From: Dichomitus squalens LYAD-421 SS1
Lineage: Eukaryota; Basidiomycota; Agaricomycetes; Polyporales; Polyporaceae
Assembly: GCF_000275845.1 (NCBI RefSeq)
Contig: NW_006766897.1
Location: 2,938-66,937 of the forward strand
DNA length: 64,000 nucleotides
Direction of reading: 5' to 3'
Shown: in pieces, positions 11,380 through 22,603 of the stretch
How positions within the stretch are numbered: position 1 is the first letter of the stretch
Layout: the number at the start of each line of letters is the position of its first letter
Program-made: the position numbers and the translations under genes
Notes under the pieces: generated by a model
Database searches by the model: none
Told to the model about the DNA's origin: nothing
What the model saw: the letters and a program-made list of their open reading frames with translations, nothing else

Positions 11380-11616
11380 TGCAAGCAAGAGTCTCATCTT
11401 GTCTGCGGTTGTGCATACGCTATCTATGTATCCTACCGCTGTCCCTACCTTGTGTACTAAGATATTCGCCCTGCTATAATCTAACCACTGTATCACTCCG
11501 TAATGACATACCATGCCCACTCACAGGTTTGGCGGGGATGCAGGCGGAGAAGACGTCGTTGGATCAAACAGGCAAGTACGTGAAGCAACACCGCAGATGG
11601 GCCGCAGGGATGTGTA
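11380..11616. other. Convergent 3' region between TPA1 and NOP13-like gene
   Basis: 237 bp containing both 3' UTRs; no gene. Confidence 0.5.
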
Positions 11617-13116
11617 CTAGAATACGATCTTCTTCCCTTGACTGGGTACGATAGAAGGGTCTTCACGTTTCGCCATCGCGAGGGCTGCACCGGGCTTTGA
11701 TCGCGCGACTCTGCGCTCTTTGCCCCTAGGCTTACCCTCCTCTCCTCCCTCGGAGCGTCGCTTCTTCATCGGACGCTCGGCCTCCTTGCCCCCTACTTCC
11801 TTTTCGGTGTCGTCCTTGGTCTTTCGGGCTGGACGCTCCCGCTTCATTCCTTGTCCCACTTCCTTCGGCTTCTTCTCTCGAGGGGCACCTCCACCGCCCC
11901 GACGGACAGCTTCGGGCGAAGCGTATTCAACGACGAGCTTCCGCCCGTTGAGGTGATGATTCCTGGGATTTGTCAAGGCCGAAGTCGCGTGCTCAGTAGC
12001 CGTGAAGTCGACAAAAGCCCATCTGTGATAACGTGCGGATCCTCGTCGTCAGCGCAAAACAACTCAAGCGGGACACAAAGAAAATAAAAGCGAGATGTGA
12101 ATAGAACGGTGAGCCTGGCAGAACGTACCCTTTGCACTTTCCGCTATCCTCGAAAGTACCAAGACGGATCTTACGAATCCACTTGTCTTCCGCCAGGGGG
12201 TCTGTGGCCCGGTGAGACACCAGGAGCTCACGGATGGAGTCCTCTGTCGTGTCGAACCCGAGGTTACCAAGAAAGAGCGTCGGCCCTGGTGGCTGTTTCT
12301 GGACGCTCAGTATCTTTTGCGCAGTTTTGGTGAGTCCGGTGGTTTTCGCTCCCCCTGGTGCCTCTGCACCATCCGTAGCCGCGGTCGCAGGACGACCGGC
12401 GAAGTCGTCACCTAGACCACTCCGTTAGAGATAGTCCAACCCAGCGCATGATGTGTACGTACCGTCTTTGATGAGCAAGCGTCTTCCCTCTAGAGGCTTT
12501 TCAGACATGGTGATTGCAACGGCCTTCGCGTCAGGCGTTGCAAAGTCCACATACGCAAAACTGAGTAGATGATGATATATTTTCTCTGAATATGACACGC
12601 AATGGGTAGGTATGTCAGAACTGACCCTCGGTTCTCCTTCCGCGGCTTGCCATCCGGTCCACCATGCGCCATCTTCGTAGGCATGTGTATTCGAGTGATC
12701 TCCCCGACTCCCTCGAAGAAGCTCCGCAATAACGCAGGCGTGGTTTTGAACGAGAGGTTGCCGACCCACACCGAGTTCTGGCGTTTAGACACTTTGGAGG
12801 GAGGGAGGTCGGCCGTGTTCTGCACCTTCTCTTTCCCCTTCTTGCTGCCGTCACCATTAGCTACGGTAGCAGACTTCTTTGCGGCGCGCTCTTCCTTTTT
12901 CTTCTGTCTGCGCCTTTCGGCACGAGAGAGAACGGGCTCCTCCTCTTCGGCGTCGGGTTCAGTATCATGAGAGCTATCCGAATCGTCGGATTCGCTCTGA
13001 CTATCGGAGTCGTGATCATCTTCGTCTTCAGAGAGACGTTTCCTTTTTCGAGGTTGATCGGGTGCAGATATACGCTGCTCTGAGTCGGAAGAGCTGCCAG
13101 AGGTGGATGAAGACAT
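11617..13116 (-). CDS. NOP13: Nop13-like nucleolar RNA-binding protein with two RRMs
   Basis: Two-RRM protein most like yeast Nop13, a nucleolar factor associated with pre-ribosomes. Exons 13116-12626, 12560-12463, 12411-12129, 12022-11617; 425 aa. The first about 110 residues are Ser/Asp/Glu-rich and then Lys-rich (RAERRRQKKKEERAAKK). RRM1 starts NSVWVGNLSFKTT (RNP2) and has RNP1 RGFAYVDF across the first intron. RRM2 starts GPTLFLGNLGFDTT (RNP2) and has RNP1 KGWAFVDF across the third intron. The C-terminal 80 residues are strongly basic (KRERPARKTK, PMKKRRS). An in-frame upstream Met at 13236 would add 40 residues; I chose the Met before the acidic Ser-rich tract. The gene is convergent with TPA1 (237 bp between stops). 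Confidence 0.88.
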
Positions 13117-14027
13117 GGTACCGGGATAGGCCAGGCGGCCGTGAGTGCACAGAAAACCCAGGCCCGTACAAACCGGACCGTCACTAAGCGCTGGTTCCTG
13201 AGCGTCGGCAGCTTCCGACTCTGCCCGCACCATCAACGCCTCTTCAGTCCAGCGTTTGGCTAACAGCCATGACTAGTCCAGGACCCGTTCACTCATCCAG
13301 GAGCTGCTTATTCCTCCCGCATATTATACAGGACTCGCTCTTTGACATGAGATTGATAATATGGTGGCCACTCCTGCCATGAATGGCCGGTACCTGAGCT
13401 CGAGGACTACCTTACGGCCGTCGATATCGAGAAGCGCGAGTTGGCCAAGCTCTCTGGCAAATTGCAGCCAAGCCTGATCAATCTTGGACTCCCCTCCCCG
13501 AGTCTCGGTCTGCTCGAGGAACCATCGACTCAACTAAATACTCCATGCTTCTGCCGACTAGCGCGATTGTGCCATGCATCCCCTTGTTGCGGTCTCTTCT
13601 TGGCCGACGCGGTCCCGATGATGCACGGACGGCCGATGTCCGTTCTTCCGAGACCATATGACAACATCTTCAGCCTATCCGGTGAGTTGCCGCATGCTCT
13701 GAACGTTAGCAACACCATTCTGCCCCCGGTTCGTCGCACCGCTAGAACCAATGTATCATTATCTGATAAGATTTGGGGCGGCAAGATATGATCATCTTAT
13801 CAGATAGAGATCCCGTCTGATCTTTCCAGCCAGGCGATCGCGGGTTAACAGTCCCGCCGGCATCGGGCTTGGCTGCCTCAACAGACCAGACTTGCGACGT
13901 CCTGCAATACCTCAGCATTAGAATTCAGGGTGACCGGAAATGTTTGACAGCATGTCCAAGGCACGTACAAATACATGCGGCCAGCCGAGCGGGGAAACGG
14001 TGGTCACTAATCCCCCCTGCCTCCGAC
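13117..14027. other. Shared upstream region of the NOP13-like gene and the ferric reductase
   Basis: About 0.9 kb between divergent starts. It contains the paired GATA sites listed separately. No gene is supported; a minus-strand open frame at 13324-13533 lacks any recognisable motif. Confidence 0.5.
13761..13805. promoter_or_regulatory. Palindromic pair of iron-GATA sites (ATCTGATAA)
   Basis: A perfect 12-bp inverted repeat: ATCTGATAAGAT at 13761-13772 and ATCTTATCAGAT at 13794-13805, with a 21-bp spacer. Each arm contains ATCTGATAA, the consensus (ATCWGATAA) bound by fungal iron-responsive GATA repressors such as SreA, Urbs1 and Fep1. The pair lies about 220-270 bp upstream of the ferric reductase start, where an iron-repressor operator would be expected. 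The motif and symmetry are seen; binding is inferred. Confidence 0.65.
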
Positions 14028-16694
14028 ATGTCTGGTCACGCCGCGTCTTTGTCCACTAGCCCCTACCTGATTGCCTCCATCATCTCGTCGGCTACCGGTA
14101 CAGTGACTGCCACGTCGGCGTCGACAAGGAGCGCTGCGACGACAAAGGGAACCCAGAGCGTGAAACATAAACCGGTACGTACGCTCATCTACGACTCGTT
14201 CCCGTGTTACCTGACACAACCTACTCAGGCTCACCCAGAGTACGTATGGTATGGTATCCTCGCACTTCTTGCACTTGCGACCGCCTGCAATGCCGGATAC
14301 TTAGCGTGGGCCGCCTTACGTCGGTATCGAACTCGTCGTGCGTCAGACACCTCGACCGTTGTTTCCTCCCAGTCTCCGAGAAAGCCATCATACCGTCGTG
14401 TCCCGCATGCAATTATTTCTGCGTCACGTATCCTTGGTCTCAGACTGAGGATCCCGTGCGTCGACATGACAATCATGGAGATTGTGTTCACCATCCTGTA
14501 CATGGGCGGATGCCTCGCGTTCACTTTTGCGCCGAGTAAGCGTCTTCATCGTTCACTCCAGTTGCCACCCTGGTTCATTTGGTTTGGGAATCTTAGCGGA
14601 CAACATGAAGCCTGCCGTCAACCTGATGCCAAAGTATTGGGGTAATGACGCGGGGAAGATCGCTGCGATCCAACTTCCGTTCGTTGTCGTGTTGGGCCTG
14701 AAGAACAACCCTATTACTTGTGAGTACGGCCTCCATCGCGGTCAATACAAACGCTCACCATCTCGTAGGGCTGACCGGTGTGGGACACGAGAAGGTATTC
14801 AGTGTGTTCTCACTGGTAGACATACTTCTGAATGTTCCCACAGCTCAACATAATGCATCGAGTGGTGTCGCGTTGCATCCTCTTCTTCACTTGGTTGCAT
14901 TTGATTGGAATGTAAGCTGCCATATATCATCTATCCTTGACGCCGAGCCGACATAGCGAGCACAGGTATTACCGATCGTAAGCTCATTAGCATGTCCTGA
15001 GGCGCCCTGACCAACCGTACGGCAGTGTTGCTCTGATGCTGAACGAGACATGGAAAGTCCTGGGCCTCGTCGGGGCGGTCGCTCAGACCCTCACCACAAT
15101 ATTCGGCATCAAGGCGATCCGCCGAAGATTTTATGAGTTCTTCTTCATTACTCACGTTATCCTTATTCTGTACGCCTTCTTCATCGTTGTCGATTTTGCC
15201 AGCTATCCCTCATGCGACAATGCGGTAGCGTCTTCATTGTCTGCACTCACCTGCACGTCCGCGCGAAGGACTATGCTGTATACGTGTGGCCGTGTTACGT
15301 GCTCTGGGGCTTCGACCGCGCCGTCCGCCTCGGACGCTACCTCCTCTTCAACGTCGTCCTTCGCCCACAGAAGTTCACCGCGTCGGTCGAGGTCATCGGC
15401 ACCGACGCGCTGCGCGTCACGCTGAAGCGCAGGATCCCGGGCGGGTGGACAGCCGGACAGCATGTTTTCGTCGCGTTCCCCACGCTCGGCCTACAGTCGC
15501 ACCCTTTCACGATCAGCAATGTGTACGAGAAGGACGCGGACGGGAAGGAGGCAGAGATCACGCTTATCGTGCGCACCATGAACGGACAGACGAAGAAGCT
15601 CATGGACCGCGCGCTGCCGACGGGCAGCTGCGAGCTTCCGGCGATGATCGACGGGCCGTATGGACGTCCGGAAGACATCCGGCCGTTCTCGACTTGCGTG
15701 TTCATTGCGGGTACGTGACGTGTGGCTCCAGCAAGGCGACTGCAGCTTGCTGACGGACGTTTGCTCGGCAGGAGGGACCGGTGTCACTTACACGCTATCG
15801 CGGATGCATCAGTTGTTCAAGTACGTTTCAGGCCCCTTCGCGGTCCATCCCATCGGCACATGATGATATAAAACCACTTGTAGGGACATCGGCGCAGGCG
15901 ATGCATGTGCGCAGCGGGTCACCTTCGTTTGGACTATCCGCACTGAGGGTAGGTGACCGCAGCCAGAACCACGCCGGACCATTCTAACCTCCCTCCGTCA
16001 GATGAGTACCAATGGCTCGCGGCGGACCTCGAGAGAGTGGTCGCTGCAGCACCGCCCAACCTCTTCCTTACGGTTGACGTGCACGTCAGCGGCAGCAAGA
16101 CCGCGCCGCCGAACCTCTCCCTACTCGAGCTCGAAAAGGGCGACGGCGATGTGGGTATCGACGTCGAAAAGCGCCATTGGCACGACTCCTCCTATGGGAA
16201 TACGGCGAGCTGCCCTACCTCCCCTCCGAAGTCCGAAGCGGACAAGTACGACTCGACAGCCACGACGCCCACAGTCTCCTCGCGGTCCGCGTCGAAGGAG
16301 GCACTCGCGTCGAGGGCTATCAATCGCAGGAGCGGCCGGCCGGACGTGTACACGCTCCTGGAGGAAGAAATCACCACCGCACAGGGTGCCGTCGCAGTCG
16401 ATGGTGCGTGCTCATCCCAATTCCATTCATGGTCGTCTGCGAGTCGGAGCGCTCCGTGTCCTCCCTCTCCTCCCTCCCACCGGGAAGCGAGGCGAGCATG
16501 TGGCTCGGACGGCTCATGTGTCCCGTGTGGGTTCGGGAAGGCACTGAAACTGACAGCGTTTACATTTAGTGTCTGGGCCGGACGGGCTGGTTGGCGCCGT
16601 CCGCTCTGCTCTCTGTGCGCCGTTTGCGGGCCCTGTGGCCGCGCTGAAGGGGACGCCGACGGTGATGTTGTGCGTTGAGCAGTTCCGGATGTGA
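14028..16694 (+). CDS. Ferric reductase (FRE/NOX superfamily)
   Basis: Plasma-membrane ferric-chelate reductase that passes electrons from NADPH through FAD and two hemes to extracellular Fe(III) or Cu(II). Eleven exons: 14028-14174, 14229-14535, 14597-14719, 14769-14794, 14844-14911, 15002-15169, 15229-15710, 15772-15820, 15884-15948, 16002-16403, 16570-16694; 653 aa. Seen: the four heme-ligand His as two pairs spaced 14 apart, His206/His220 (HRVVSR, WLHLIG) and His275/His289 (FFITHVIL, THLHVR); the FAD motif HPFTISNVY; the NADPH motif FIAGGTGVTYT; and a C-terminal SGPDG segment. The 26-nt fourth exon and the acceptor at 15001 (CTGAG, not YAG) were chosen because only they keep frame and family residues. 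The N-terminus is Ser/Thr-rich, without a convincing signal peptide. The upstream GATA pair predicts repression in high iron. Confidence 0.9.
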
Positions 16695-17199
16695 TGATAG
16701 TCTTCCTTGCCTATCTTTTTGCAAGCAGCGTTGGGTGGTGTACCAGCAGGGGGAAAAACTCGGCAATTTGACAGTTCGAGGAGAATAACGTTTTTAATGC
16801 TTGCGACGTTCTAGACGAGCTCTGGGCCCCTTTTTGTGGGGGTATGGGGCAGCTATTGGCTGTAGAATTTGTAGATCCCATTGAATAGACGCCAAATGCG
16901 CTCCGAATTATAATAGGGGACAAAGACCGTGACAGGACAAGGCAAAGTTTCCAGGGTAAGAAAGGTTCCATAGCAAACATCGACAGCAAACTGCGGGTCT
17001 AGATCTATGGACGTGAATAACTTATTGTCCAAGTGTAGGTGTGAAGGGCAATGCTCCAAATATTATGATCTAAGATACAATGGGAGAAGACGACAGCGAG
17101 CGTGTGTGGAGAAGAACGATGATACAAGTCGTCATAAACGTCATGAAGGGGAAACCCGACTGGAGCGAAAGCAAAACAAGTGGAGACAGCACCGTCAGC
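16695..17199. other. Convergent 3' region between ferric reductase and Rcf2-like gene
   Basis: About 500 bp holding both 3' UTRs. No coding pattern or RNA gene seen. Confidence 0.5.
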
Positions 17200-17981
17200 T
17201 CATGCCGACTGTGTCTGGGGCTTCGCCTGCGTGAGGTGGAGCTGGATCTCCTGCTCCTCCTTCTGCTGCTCTTCGAGGATGGCCGCCCACGAGTGGTCGA
17301 CGCTGCGGTTGTCGTGCGCTTGCTGACGCTGGGTCTGCGTGAGGACACCAGCGGCGATCAGGACGCCGATGGTGAGGCCCTGGGCCCACATACGGGCCTG
17401 CACGATTTTTTGAGGGGTGCTTTGGTAGCTAGACGAGACGAATCGTGAGCGGCTGCCCGTGACAAGTCCAAGACGAAGGGCCATAATGGGACGTACCGAT
17501 TGCGCATCACGATCGTGCCAGCAATGGCCATGCTCGCAGCCCAGCTCCCAAGAATAATCTTGTACTGGTTGCGCATCGCCCAGTCCTTCATCTTCTGGCC
17601 GTTGGTGAGGCTCTCCCAGCGGCTCTCCTCCTTGCGCTCGTTGTCGTCGAGCATGGCCTTGGCGGCGCCCGTCCAGGTGGACTCGTCGTACTCGACGCCG
17701 CGGCGCTCGGTCTGGATGGCGTAGCAGGGGGCGACGATGAGGACGATGCCGAGGGCCTTGAGCTGCGGGGGGAGCGCGCGGAAGGCGGGCCAGCGGCGGT
17801 TGAGGTACCAGGTGGCGGGGAGGGTGACGGCGAGGCTGCCGAGGGTGCCCTCGATGGCGCCGCGGACGGTGGCGGCGTGGTGGCCGGCGAGCTCTTCCTC
17901 AGTTGCGAACTGAGGTGGGCGGGCAATGGATGTCAGCTCTCCGGGAAGGCGCTAGGCGGCTGGGTCTGGGCGTACCTTCAT
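17200..17981 (-). CDS. RCF2: HIG1-domain mitochondrial protein, Rcf2-like
   Basis: Respiratory supercomplex factor 2-like inner-membrane protein. Exons 17981-17976 (just ATGAAG), 17909-17497, 17428-17200; 215 aa. Two hydrophobic segments lie in the N-terminal half (LGSLAVTLPATWYL; LKALGIVLIVAPCYAI). The HIG1 domain follows, with LTNGQKMKDWAMRNQY, a helix IILGSWAASMAIAGTIVM and a second helix ARMWAQGLTIGVLIAAGVL. A Gln/Glu-rich amphipathic tail contains DHSWAAILEEQ. The layout (extra N-terminal helices plus C-terminal HIG1) fits Rcf2 more than Rcf1. GC-rich, biased codon use suggests the more highly expressed member of the pair with the gene at 4158-5119, which shares two intron positions with it. 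Confidence 0.85.
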
Positions 17982-18469
17982 GATGTGAGTGTTCTGGCAA
18001 GGGTATTAAGAAAAGTCTGCTTGAGGCTAGCTCTAGTCGTCTAGTAGAGGAGGCTGCGGTGTGTAAAGGACTGGAGAGACCGTGATAGGACAGTGAGGAG
18101 AAACTGGCCAGACGGCGTGGTGTGGTTTTATACAAGTGTGTATTGAATGCCGGGACGCTCGAGCCGCGCCGGGTGGGTGAGCGCGGGGTAAATCGGAAAG
18201 CGTGTCTTCCCTACGAATTGCGGAAAACAGGGCGGATTCGCAACTGTCAATGTCAAATCTTGCTCAGCAGGCGATCAGTGTCGTGACCTGGTGCAGTGGG
18301 ATGTCTTTGGGCCGTGCAGCCTGGACTGGACGAGGTGCTTTCCGGGTGGTTTGCCTTTCCGTGGCCTCACTATTAGGGCTCTTGCACCACCGGCGCCTTG
18401 GACGCCCCGGCGTCTGTCGGGTAAGCTGTCGCTGTCCATGTCGGGTAAGTCACCCGCGAGCGCCCGAGT
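17982..18469. other. Divergent promoter region of RCF2-like and FTS-like genes
   Basis: About 490 bp between divergent starts; no supported gene. Confidence 0.5.
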
Positions 18470-19389
18470 GTGCATGCACCGCCTCCGACGTCCCCGGCCC
18501 ATCTCGCGTCCATCCCAGGCATGGCCTCCAGAATGCTGTCCAGTCTTGTGCCCACCCCTACCCTCGACCTCTCTGCTGCCGCTCGGGCAAAGTCGTCCAG
18601 ACAGAACACAAGGACTGCCAGTGTCTCCAATCCCGATATTGTACCTGTTGCTCCCCTCACTCGCACTGCTGTCTCTCTCGAGTATGCCTCCCTTCGGCAT
18701 ACCGGGCACTGTCCATTAGGCATGTATGTAACCCCGTCGCCCGACAACCTCATGGTATGGGATGCGGTGTTCTTCGTGCACCAAGGTACGTGCAAATCGA
18801 GTGGCAACATGTACGTCCGGTGCGACTCACACGGCGCTCCGTCTAGGCTACTACACCGATTCCATATTGAAGTTTCGGTTGACGTTCCCTCCGAACTATC
18901 CAGAGCGTCCTCCGGTCGTGCAATTCCTGACGGACGTATTCCACCCTCTCATCTCGCAACAAGACGGCACATTCAACCTTGCTCCCCGTTTCCGCACATG
19001 GAGACCGAAGGAGCACCATGTCTTCGACGTCCTACACTGGGTGAAGGCTGCTTTCAAGAAGCACGCGCTGGACGAGATCAAGGAGGCGGATTGCTTCAAC
19101 AAAGAGGCATACAGGTACGCTCCTCCCCCAACCGCACGCGACCGCTTGTTCCGACGGCGGCGTGTCTCTTCCCAGACTCTACCACGACACCACCTCTTCG
19201 TTTGCCGCGCTCGCCACGCAATCGTCCATGCTCTCCCAATCTGCATCTGCGCTGTTCGACAAGGACCACCCCTCGATGGCCGGAAAAGGGTCGCATAGCA
19301 TGCAGTTCAAGGAGCTCAAGCCGGAGCAGCTCGACGCGCTCCGCGTCCGACTTGGAATTCAGGATTGGGACGACGCGCCTTCGACGTGA
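18470..19389 (+). CDS. E2-variant (UEV) protein, FTS/AKTIP homolog
   Basis: Homolog of Fused-Toes (FTS/AKTIP), an inactive ubiquitin-conjugating-enzyme fold that joins Hook and FHIP in the FHF complex linking early endosomes to dynein. Exons 18470-18785, 18847-19114, 19176-19389; 265 aa. Seen: a UBC core with VSLEYASLRHTGHCPLGMYV, LMVWDAVFFVHQGYYTDSI and the FPPNYPERPPVVQF strand. Where active E2s have HPN and the catalytic Cys there is VFHPLISQQDGTFNL with no Cys, so no ubiquitin transfer is expected. The tail carries the family-typical HHVFDVLHWVKAAFKK helix and LGIQDWDDAPST end. The first about 60 residues are low-complexity and the true start could be a few codons later. The 3' half recurs after the sequence gap (see the duplication entry). 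Confidence 0.88.
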
Positions 19390-19890
19390 TCTAGTCCCCC
19401 GTCATTCCCTCCCCCTGCTTCGATTCGGTCACAGATGTATCAGTAGACCAAATACCCAGGAATTACCCAACCCGTCGATTGAAGATGTCGGCCTCACACC
19501 GGGTCCTTGCTCTGAAGCTAATGCATGCGGTGCTGTCCCACGAAGTGGTTATGCTTGGTGATGGGCTAGTTCTGAAGCTTTCGCGACTAACAAGCGCCGA
19601 GCTCTCATCCTTCTTCTTTGGACCACCCGCAAGATTGCCGCAACCGGAGCACGCACAGCGCCCTGTTCACACGGCTGATGACCATCTCCTTATGTCCTCT
19701 TCGCCTATCCTGTCATGGTATGCACCTCGGTCACCCTCAGCTCCGAGATAAGAGAGTTACGGAGGTTATTGCGAATGCATCATGCTAATCACACCCTCTG
19801 TATTGCATCTGCTTCATAGCGCCGCTCAGCTGGCTTCAACGACGTTGTGGCCCGGATTGTGAAGGTGAAGTCTATACGTCGGAGCGTATC
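19390..19890. other. 3' flank of the FTS-like gene up to the gap
   Basis: About 500 bp without a supported gene. It repeats without visible change at 20424-20924. Confidence 0.5.
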
Positions 19891-20089
19891 NNNNNNNNNN
19901 NNNNNNNNNNNNNNNNNNNNNNNNNNNNNNNNNNNNNNNNNNNNNNNNNNNNNNNNNNNNNNNNNNNNNNNNNNNNNNNNNNNNNNNNNNNNNNNNNNNN
20001 NNNNNNNNNNNNNNNNNNNNNNNNNNNNNNNNNNNNNNNNNNNNNNNNNNNNNNNNNNNNNNNNNNNNNNNNNNNNNNNNNNNNNNNNN
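19891..20089. other. Assembly gap (199 N)
   Basis: A run of 199 N. Bases on both sides overlap in sequence (19056-19890 matches 20090-20924), so the gap is probably a failed join and not missing sequence. Open frames spanning it are not real. Confidence 0.97.
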
Positions 20090-20924
20090 AAGAAGCACGC
20101 GCTGGACGAGATCAAGGAGGCGGATTGCTTCAACAAAGAGGCATACAGGTACGCTCCTCCCCCAACCGCACGCGACCGCTTGTTCCGACGGCGGCGTGTC
20201 TCTTCCCAGACTCTACCACGACACCACCTCTTCGTTTGCCGCGCTCGCCACGCAATCGTCCATGCTCTCCCAATCTGCATCTGCGCTGTTCGACAAGGAC
20301 CACCCCTCGATGGCCGGAAAAGGGTCGCATAGCATGCAGTTCAAGGAGCTCAAGCCGGAGCAGCTCGACGCGCTCCGCGTCCGACTTGGAATTCAGGATT
20401 GGGACGACGCGCCTTCGACGTGATCTAGTCCCCCGTCATTCCCTCCCCCTGCTTCGATTCGGTCACAGATGTATCAGTAGACCAAATACCCAGGAATTAC
20501 CCAACCCGTCGATTGAAGATGTCGGCCTCACACCGGGTCCTTGCTCTGAAGCTAATGCATGCGGTGCTGTCCCACGAAGTGGTTATGCTTGGTGATGGGC
20601 TAGTTCTGAAGCTTTCGCGACTAACAAGCGCCGAGCTCTCATCCTTCTTCTTTGGACCACCCGCAAGATTGCCGCAACCGGAGCACGCACAGCGCCCTGT
20701 TCACACGGCTGATGACCATCTCCTTATGTCCTCTTCGCCTATCCTGTCATGGTATGCACCTCGGTCACCCTCAGCTCCGAGATAAGAGAGTTACGGAGGT
20801 TATTGCGAATGCATCATGCTAATCACACCCTCTGTATTGCATCTGCTTCATAGCGCCGCTCAGCTGGCTTCAACGACGTTGTGGCCCGGATTGTGAAGGT
20901 GAAGTCTATACGTCGGAGCGTATC
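20090..20924. repeat. Second copy of an 835-bp segment flanking the gap, probable assembly duplicate
   Basis: Every base compared equals 19056-19890 at an offset of 1034. It contains the 3' end of the FTS-like gene (exon tail and last exon, ending at 20423) with no 5' half. Copies without any difference in introns and 3' flank, ending exactly at the N run, point to overlapping contig ends placed side by side. A very recent tandem duplication is the alternative. Confidence 0.9.
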
Positions 20925-21099
20925 AAACCCACTGCCCATCAACCAATCGGCACCCGCTCTCGGACTTTGGAAGAGGGGGACGAACTCAAGAAGAGGTCGC
21001 GGCGAGCACGAAGCCAACGTCACATTCCGGAGTGTACATCAATATCATATCATTCGTCACCGACAAAGAGTGATCCTTTCAGAGCGACAAAACATATCT
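20925..21099. other. Intergenic region between FTS-like gene flank and AKR
   Basis: Convergent 3' flanks. Nothing recognisable beyond the duplicated part. Confidence 0.4.
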
Positions 21100-22603
21100 T
21101 CACGCCAACGGGGGCGTGTCTGCCATGAGGAACGCCTGGAAACTAGGAGGGTACCGAGGCACGTCCGCTTGGTCCGCGTTGACGGCAGCCTGGCGAATCT
21201 GTTCGACCTCCTCGGCCGTGAGTTTGACGTTGACGGCTTCGATGTTCTCCTTGATATTCTGCAGCGATGCGGTGGCATTTTGAGCTAGGTCTGTGTGCGC
21301 TGTATAGAACTGGGAGACATACGGCGGGCTTGGTCGATCCGGGAATCGGCAGGATGTCGTCCCCCTGTGCGAGAAGCCAGGCGAGGCTGACCTGGCCGGG
21401 GGTCGCTCCATGCTTGGCGGCGATGCCCTTGACGACGTCGACGGCCTGCAAGACCTTGGGGAAGTTCTCGGCGGAGAACCGAGGGAGATAGCGCCGCGAA
21501 TCGTCCTCCGGCAAGTCGTCAGGCGATCTCTATATCGCGGGCAAGTAACGATGAGCTTGGTGGCCGGTACGCGCACTTCGTCGTGTAGGGTAGGCAGTGT
21601 GGAACGTACGTATTTCCCTGCGAGGACGCCTCGTCCGACGGGCGAGTACGCAACGATCTTGACCCCGAGCTCGCGGGCGGTCTTCAGGATGGCCCCGTAC
21701 TTCTCGCCCTCGATGTCGAGCGCAAAGGGCGAATACTCGACTTGCAGCGCGGCGATGGGGTGCACGGCGTGGGCGCGCCTGAGCGTGTCCGCCGTCACTT
21801 CGGACAGGCCAAGATACTTGACTTTCCCAGCCCTAGGAAAGAGGGGGAGGGTACGCGTTTGTGAAATCGAGGTTACGTGTGAGGATGGCAAGTACGGGGA
21901 GGACATACTTGACTTGCTCGGCCATTGCTGCCACGGTGCGCTATGAGGCACACACAGTTCAGAGCCTTACATACCTCTTTGACAAGCCCCGATAATCCAC
22001 CACTCACCTCGATAGGTACCGTTGGGTCTGCACTGCAATGAACGCATCGTCGTCGTACAAGTATATGTGTATGATTATAAAAGGGACTAACCGGTGCAAG
22101 TACCACAGGTCGATGTAGTCGGTACCGAGCTGCTGCAGCGAGCGATCGATGGCCTTTGCGACGTATTCGGGATCGCCGCAGACCAATCGGCCGTTGGGAA
22201 ACGGTTGCCCGGCCACCAAGCCTCCGAATTTGGTGGCGAGGAATATCTCCTTTCTCTTACCATTCTTCTGCAACCTGGGGGGGGATGCATGGGAAATGAC
22301 TGGATAGGGAGCAGGGCTTGAAAGGAAGGTCTGCTAACCATTTACCGATCAACGCTTCGTTGTCGCCGTAGACGTCAGCAGTGTCAATGTGATTATATCC
22401 GTTCTCTAGGACGGCGTCCAGAGCCTAGGGCGCCCACAAAATCGTATTCAGATGGGGAGCAGATAACGAGTGTGCATTCGACGAACCTTCAGCCGCTCTT
22501 CGTCGGGAAGCGGGGTGCCATAGAAGGCAGACAGGCCCATGGCGCCAAATCCAATGGGCGTGACATCCGCACGGCCGAGCTTGCGAGTGGGGAGGCCAGT
22601 CAT
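21100..22603 (-). CDS. Aldo/keto reductase (AKR, YakC/Aad-like)
   Basis: NADPH-dependent TIM-barrel oxidoreductase reducing aldehydes or ketones in the cytosol. Eight exons: 22603-22487, 22424-22339, 22274-22092, 22032-22008 (25 nt), 21939-21908 (32 nt), 21832-21610, 21529-21323, 21258-21100; 343 aa. Seen: the opening beta strands and [16 protein letters not shown]; catalytic Asp and Tyr in [11 protein letters not shown]; catalytic Lys in LATKFGG; catalytic His in IDLWYLHR; and the cofactor segments [25 protein letters not shown] and [13 protein letters not shown]. The last intron acceptor at 21259 was chosen because nearer AGs shift the frame. The natural substrate is not inferable; fungal relatives include perakine- and pyridoxal-reductase-like enzymes. 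Confidence 0.9.

Noticed and set aside
13324..13533. Minus-strand frame with a plausible helical composition
   Set aside because: Isolated, 69 codons, no partner exons or known motif; it lies in the divergent promoter.
19789..20332. Open frames containing runs of unknown residues
   Set aside because: They exist only because N codons are read through the 199-N gap.
20090..20423. Second, 5'-truncated FTS-like gene
   Set aside because: No visible differences from the first copy and it abuts the gap; an assembly duplicate is far more likely than a pseudogene.
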